DNA of 21,793 bases, from positions 1-21,793 of the forward strand of contig JAUCBJ010007273.1 of assembly GCA_032718475.1 (NCBI GenBank), given 5' to 3'. The notes below the pieces were generated by a model, which did not search any database, was not told the DNA's origin, and worked only from the letters and a program-made list of their open reading frames with translations. The position numbers and the translations under genes were made by a program. Below are positions 18,423 through 21,793 of this stretch, one piece after another. How positions within the stretch are numbered: the stretch's first letter is position 1; each line of letters begins with the position of its first letter. This DNA is from Nemertoderma westbladi (lineage: Eukaryota > Xenacoelomorpha > Nemertodermatida > Nemertodermatidae).

Positions 18423-18448
18423 GGGGGGGGGGGGGGGGGGGGGGGGGG
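18423..18448. repeat. Poly-G run, 26 bases
   Basis: Twenty-six G followed by TGGGGGTGGGGG. The whole patch to 18460 is G-rich and could form a quadruplex. Confidence 0.9.
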
Positions 18449-18529
18449 TGGGGGTGGGGGCAATTTTGCTTTGGTGCACTCTAGTAAATACTTTTGGCCT
18501 AGCGCCAAATGCCCCTTCCCGCGCTGTAT

Positions 18530-18547
18530 CCCCCCCCCCCCCCCCCC
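18530..18547. repeat. Poly-C run, 18 bases
   Basis: Eighteen C about 80 bp after the poly-G run at 18423. The two are complementary and could pair as a hairpin. Confidence 0.9.
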
Positions 18548-18617
18548 ACATTTGACAGTTTTAAGTTATTAACCAATGCAAACCAAAACTTGTTACCAAT
18601 TCAAGGAAAGGACCGCG

Positions 18618-18800
18618 CAGGTTAGAGACTGTCTTTTCTAACAAAAACAATAAACCATCTCGTTAACAATACATGTAAATGAGCAGGTTACAGGCGCGGA
18701 CTTTTCTAAACAAGTCAAAAAACGATCTCATCAACACTACATGGGAAGGGGCAGGGTACAGGGGCACGTTTTCCTAACCAAAACAATAAACGATCAAATT
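18618..18800. repeat. Three-unit tandem array, 66-68 bp
   Basis: Units start CAGGTTAGAG (18618), CAGGTTACAG (18684) and CAGGGTACAG (18752). They share TTTTCTAA-CAAAA/CAAGTCAAAA, AA(C/T)CGATCT-type and AACA(A/C)TACATG words. The third unit is truncated near AAACGATC. Confidence 0.75.
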
Positions 18801-18829
18801 TTATTTTTACAGGTTACCAAGTAGGCTCT

Positions 18830-19740
18830 ATTTAAAAGATTAAAATATTTAAAAGCTACATAGTATCAAAATTCTGTAATTATACAGTATATAGTTAATA
18901 AATCACCATTAACACATTACATATCACATTCGGAATCAAATACAATGCACAGATATCCAATCAGACACTTTACAACGTTGGAGGTGTCTCATTACTCTCC
19001 CCTAGCTTGACAATTAAACGGCGTCGCCTTCACATTATAGGACATTGTTTTCAGCTTAAGATTGCTTTCAGCGTGAGGAGCATCCTGTGCACAAACTTGT
19101 GCTTTGGTGGCCTCGTGGAGAAAATAAGCATGGTGGACAGACCATGACTTTCGCGAGATGCATCTCAAAGGAAACACACTGGTCTTGAGGATGCCGATAA
19201 TCTCACCAAAGTCATGGGGGAAAGGGAATTGTGGTGGTGCAACTTTATTGATAAGCCGCCATAGCATTCTTTATGCACGCTGCATTGGGTTTGCCAATTG
19301 TGAATGGCATGGTGGTGACAACATGTTTCGAAATGTGCAGATTCAATGCAGCAGCAGGCCGATTAATTGTAGTACACTAGTTGTGGCAAATTCGCCTTAG
19401 AAGATTTTGCCCATAGGGGGCACTACGTACTAGAGGCGATTATGGATTATGCCCAGTGGAGAGGGCATAATGCCTAACGCGATTATGACCAGGGTGGATG
19501 CATATATTCCATTTGGGCAATTTCGACTGGGGCACCGGTAAGTACTATACAATTACCACCGTCAGACTTTTCCTGAATGTATAATTAATTTATTGTATTG
19601 AATATTTTAGGTTAAAAATCTCATAATATTAACATTGTGACTCGACATTGGTCTTTCCGGAATCGCTAATGGCACTCAGCAACAAATATTACCTATTAAT
19701 AGTAATGGATACTTCCTGGTGGGGTGACATTAAACTTGAC
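18830..19740. other. Unassigned stretch, no gene recognised
   Basis: A minus-strand frame of 91 codons (19267-18992) and a plus-strand frame of 80 codons (19158-19400) overlap here, but neither shows a motif or composition I recognise. The part around 19405-19530 repeats short words such as GCGATTATG and GCCCA but forms no clear array. I treat it as non-coding or unresolved. Confidence 0.35.
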
Positions 19741-19784
19741 AAAACGTCCTATGTTTCACTTACGTAATTAGTTTTGTTTGACTT

Positions 19785-20432
19785 ATGTTTGCGCTTTTAA
19801 GACCTTTGACAGTTTAACCTGCCAAATTAGGATGTCTTTTAGATGATATATAGTCTTTAGCCTATGACGAGTATTTGATACACTACATTAGCCGAAGCCA
19901 GTCTATGCGCAATCATTCACCCGCTGGATATACCCGGGAGACTGAATTCGGAAGCTTAATGATTGATGGTGCAAGCCTACTGTATTATTCGACTGATCGT
20001 AATATATAATCTCTGACAAATATTATTCACTTTCGGGAAATATTAACAGTTCCTTTAGGACGTGGCGCTCTAAATATGTAAACAGAGTTATGACTTAAAC
20101 TAGACACAACGAAAAGGCTATAGATTCACGTATATGGCGCATTCTTTAGGAGATGCTTTGTTATCAGTCACAATCATACACAATGCTGCACACCAATCTG
20201 CCGACCTTCACTAATTTTAGTCACATACAAAGAGAATAACAGACAATACATGTAGGGCCTATAAAATAGCATTAGATTCACTTCAAACCACTTAACATAG
20301 GTCGCAATCGTTTATATGTAACCGGTCTCTCTAACCTTTAGTATATCAAGAAGATTGGGGTGTCTGATTATTGATCAGTATTCCGATATAATATTTCATC
20401 AACAAATATAATGAATAACCGACAGCAAAAGC
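19785..20432 (-). mobile_element. Old BEL LTR fragment (block B)
   Basis: It aligns to 6025-6700 of BEL copy 1 in the same orientation, sharing GTTCCTTTAGGACGTGGCGC (20051-20070), GGCGCATTCTTTAGGA (20134), ATTAGATTCACTTCAAACCA (20272) and AATGAATAACCGACA (20410). Homology stops abruptly at 20432, where the TGTAAAAGC tip of a second element begins. It also fades on the left near 19785. It lacks the LTR tip and has no coding part in view. It looks like a target into which copy 2 inserted. Confidence 0.7.
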
Positions 20433-20526
20433 TGTAAAAGCTTTTGTGGGATAACTGATACGTTTGCCTTTGCTGGCCAGTTCCCCCCCCCGGCGCTGGA
20501 ATACTCTAAAAAAGGTTTTCTAACTG

Positions 20527-20534
20527 TATATATA
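20527..20534 (+). promoter_or_regulatory. Possible LTR TATA box of copy 2
   Basis: TATATATA about 95 bp inside the LTR start, followed by CTCGCCCTCAAGG. The position in U3 is reasonable for a promoter, but copy 1 has no equivalent here and A/T-rich chance matches are common. Confidence 0.25.
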
Positions 20535-21671
20535 TTCCCCTCGCCCTCAAGGAACCTTTACAGGTGTTTTAACGGACATAAAAGTAATTCTGCTATATAC
20601 GTGTTTTAGCGGACATGGTAAGACAAAAACTTGTAATGCACCAACCACCTTTCACAGCTTAGCCGTGATGATTCATATTACGACATCTAGCAGCTGGTTG
20701 CTGACATGGAAACAGCCATTGGCCGCGTGGTTCTTTGTTTGGCTTGGGCCAATCAGGGCGGTTTTTCCTGTCGACGTGTAGCTTTCCTGCCGATCATAAG
20801 GAGAGTGTTCAGTCTTACTGTTTTTTCTTGATACTTGTTGTTATTGCTGTCTAAGCCAGAAACACCGGCATTTTTGGATAGATACTGCTGTACCGTAAAC
20901 TGCTTGAATTATCGAAAGTATAAACTGTTACCTGACTTAAATCACTCATCTCACCTTGATACTTTTAATTGCATTAATCATATTGTTTGTACTGTTATTT
21001 TACCGTCAGTTATTAATTGTAAATATTTGTTGATGGAAATATTGCTATTTGGATAATACGGAGAAATCACCCAATTCCCAATTTTCTTGATAACACTACA
21101 GGTTAGAGAGACCGGCTATACATAACAATTGCGATTTATATTAATGTGGTGTGTATTGAATCCAATGTTATTTAGCAGACCCTACGTGAGTCAATTACTG
21201 CTCTCTTTATGTGTGATCAAATGTACTGACTGTCGGCAGAATAGTGTGTATGATTGTGATTGGTAACAAAGTATTTCCTAAAGAATACGCTTTATACTTT
21301 AATCATAAGCAGTATCGTTGCGTTTTAGTATAAGTCTTAGTTCTGTTTAAATAGATAAAGCGCCACGTCCTAAAGGAACTGTTAATATTTCCCGAAAGCC
21401 AATAATATCTGTCAGAGATTAATTATTAACGATCTATCGAATAATACATTAGGTATACACTGCAACCTTACACTGTAATAATACAATTCAAGCATCCGAA
21501 TTCAGTCTCCCGGGTGTAGATCCATCGGGTGAATGATCGCGCATGGGCTGACTTCGGCTAATGTTTTGCGTATTAGCATAAATTATTGTCGTATGCTAAA
21601 GTGGTTTTAATTAACTAAAAGACATATAAATTTTGGCAGGTTAAACTGCTAAAGGTCTTCGAAAGCGCGAA

Positions 21672-21740
21672 CAGTAACAGTTTATCTTGTATTGCAGTGT
21701 AGGTATTGAATACTGTTCTGGCGAACAGTAACAGTTTATA
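21672..21740 (+). repeat. Short direct duplication in block C
   Basis: GCGAACAGTAACAGTTTAT occurs at 21668 and again at 21721, each followed within 10-15 bp by T(A/C)TTGCAGT. The period is 53 bp. Copy 1 has a single unit here. Confidence 0.75.
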
Positions 21741-21793
21741 ATCTTATTGCAGTAGGCAATAAGGTTGCAAAATACCGTCGTGACTGGTAAAAC

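Larger units (their letters stand above)
18096..19754. mobile_element. Possible non-autonomous element with 14-bp terminal inverted repeats
   Basis: ACATAGGACGTTTT at 18096-18109 is matched exactly in reverse complement at 19741-19754. Between them lie poly-G and poly-C runs, a three-unit tandem array and a region with no recognisable gene. The 14-base perfect match is suggestive, but related words at 17911 and 18131 blur the outer limits. No target duplication is evident. Confidence 0.35.
20433..21793 (+). mobile_element. Second BEL element, LTR start (copy 2, runs off window)
   Basis: On the plus strand an LTR tip TGTAAAAGC begins at 20433, with 27 bases identical to the tip of copy 1 at 7211. 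A non-matching middle follows (20509-20990). Block C (about 20990-21793) then aligns to 6700-5945 of copy 1 on the opposite strand, including GCGCCACGTCCTAAAGGAAC at 21360 and GGGTGAATGATCGCGCA at 21527. Homology still continues at the window end (ACCGTCGTGACTGGTAAAAC against the ACCGGTCAACCGGTAAACC of copy 1). Gag would therefore lie beyond 21793. Relative to block C of copy 1 there is a small internal duplication near 21670-21740 (GCGAACAGTAACAGTTTAT twice). Confidence 0.7.

Noticed and set aside
18992-19400. Two overlapping frames (91 codons minus, 80 codons plus) as genes
   Set aside because: No motif, signal or composition supports either one. They are described only as an unassigned stretch.
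20835-21056. Plus-strand 73-codon frame as a gene
   Set aside because: It falls in the LTR of BEL copy 2 and lacks any recognisable feature.

Overview
The window is non-bacterial. It looks like a stretch of an animal genome, most likely a marine invertebrate. The reasons are a spliced inhibitor-of-apoptosis (IAP) gene with BIR, UBA and RING domains, a BEL/Pao retrotransposon, animal-type non-LTR and LTR retroelement fossils, long AT-rich non-coding stretches, and fold-back repeats with long poly-G or poly-C runs. The species cannot be named from the sequence.

Layout. (1) 1-7211, minus strand: the 5' end of a BEL/Pao LTR retrotransposon. It has a putative LTR start at 7211, an A/T-rich leader with tandem repeats (about 3852-5990), and an uninterrupted Gag-Pol frame that starts at 3851 and is still open at base 1 (1283 codons). 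That frame carries coiled coils, a DUF1759-type capsid region, zinc knuckles and the start of a retropepsin. (2) 7220-8484, plus strand: a decayed integrase of a different LTR retroelement. (3) 8485-11886: non-coding, AT-rich, holding a CCGG-rich patch and a 0.68-kb fold-back repeat. (4) 11937-16320, plus strand: the one convincing host gene, a two-exon IAP of 500 residues. Its 2.9-kb intron is packed with repeats and a dead reverse-transcriptase scrap. (5) 16453-17125: a fold-back element with a CTGT microsatellite at its centre. (6) 17434-17924: the C-terminal end of a decayed non-LTR (CR1/Jockey-like) ORF2. (7) 18096-19754: an unidentified block with a 14-bp terminal inverted repeat, poly-G/poly-C runs and a 66-68-bp tandem array. 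(8) 19785-21793: an old BEL LTR fragment interrupted by a second BEL element that starts at 20433 and runs off the window on the plus strand.

The two BEL starts (7211 minus, 20433 plus) share the same terminal bases, beginning TGTAAAAGC, and a long downstream region. Between these two shared parts their U3 middles do not align by eye. The IAP is the only gene for which a cellular role can be argued: a zinc-dependent caspase/IBM-binding E3 ubiquitin ligase. The most unusual signals are a cluster of consensus splice-donor octamers in sense orientation within the BEL Gag, the roughly 770-residue extension ahead of its capsid domain, and the alternately oriented poly-G repeats around the IAP exons.
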